From Aphidius gifuensis (Eukaryota; Arthropoda; Insecta; Hymenoptera; Braconidae): a stretch of DNA of 64,000 bases. Where the stretch lies: NCBI RefSeq assembly GCF_014905175.1, contig NC_057790.1:8060001-8124000 (forward strand), in the 5' to 3' direction. Both the position numbers and the translations under genes were made by a program. The notes beneath the pieces are model-generated. The model was not told where the DNA came from and made no database searches. It worked only from the letters and a program-made list of their open reading frames with translations. Positions 63,980-64,000 of this stretch are shown here, piece after piece (within the stretch, counting starts at the first letter, position 1; every line of letters starts with the position of its first letter).

Positions 63980-64000
63980 TTAAAAAAAAAAAAAAAATTC

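Overview
The window is eukaryotic nuclear DNA from an insect and most likely a hymenopteran, probably a parasitoid wasp. The evidence is an extreme A+T bias with long poly-A/T tracts, GT-AG introns of about 50 bp to several kb, an insect-type laccase-like multicopper oxidase, an insect sugar-gustatory-receptor tail, and dense short inverted-repeat transposons. The species is inferred, not read. All gene models come from reading splice sites and frames by eye.

Layout. (1) 1-17260, plus strand: 3' part of a TET 5-methylcytosine dioxygenase gene, with two 4.6-4.7 kb introns, a 2.7 kb Gln/Asn-rich exon, and the Cys-rich and catalytic exons at the 3' end. (2) 17261-23629: AT-rich 3' flank with two TA-flanked MITEs. 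(3) 23630-27287, minus: nine-exon secreted multicopper oxidase. (4) 27288-29802: intergenic, with a (TTA)n microsatellite and a MITE. (5) 29803-31445 plus, SAC3D1-like; 31474-32632 minus, Mediator subunit MED4, converging with only 28 bp between stop codons. (6) 33486-35481 plus: intact F-box/leucine-rich-repeat gene. (7) 39165-51191: a decayed tandem paralog of that F-box gene, split by a 9.5 kb CACTG-ended element, with an 859 bp CACTG element in its next intron and its 3' end cut by a CCCGAG-ended element. That last element carries a LINE and two hAT-type MITEs, all inserted inside a tRNA-like sequence. (8) 55585-60396: dense foldback and TTAA-flanked repeats and a second tRNA-like sequence. 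(9) 60397-61310, minus: last five exons of a sugar-type gustatory receptor. (10) 61578-63983: a CACGG-ended element followed by three TTAA-type elements lying end to end, separated only by shared TTAA tetranucleotides.

The host genes look unrelated: DNA demethylation, phenol oxidation, mRNA export or centrosome, transcription, SCF ubiquitin ligase, taste. The most unusual content is the mobile-element architecture: the three-element TTAA train, three independent insertions within about 25 bp of a tRNA-like module, and a set of CACNG-ended elements with 2-bp target duplications. No CRISPR, rRNA or prokaryotic operon was seen, and no virus-derived gene was recognised.
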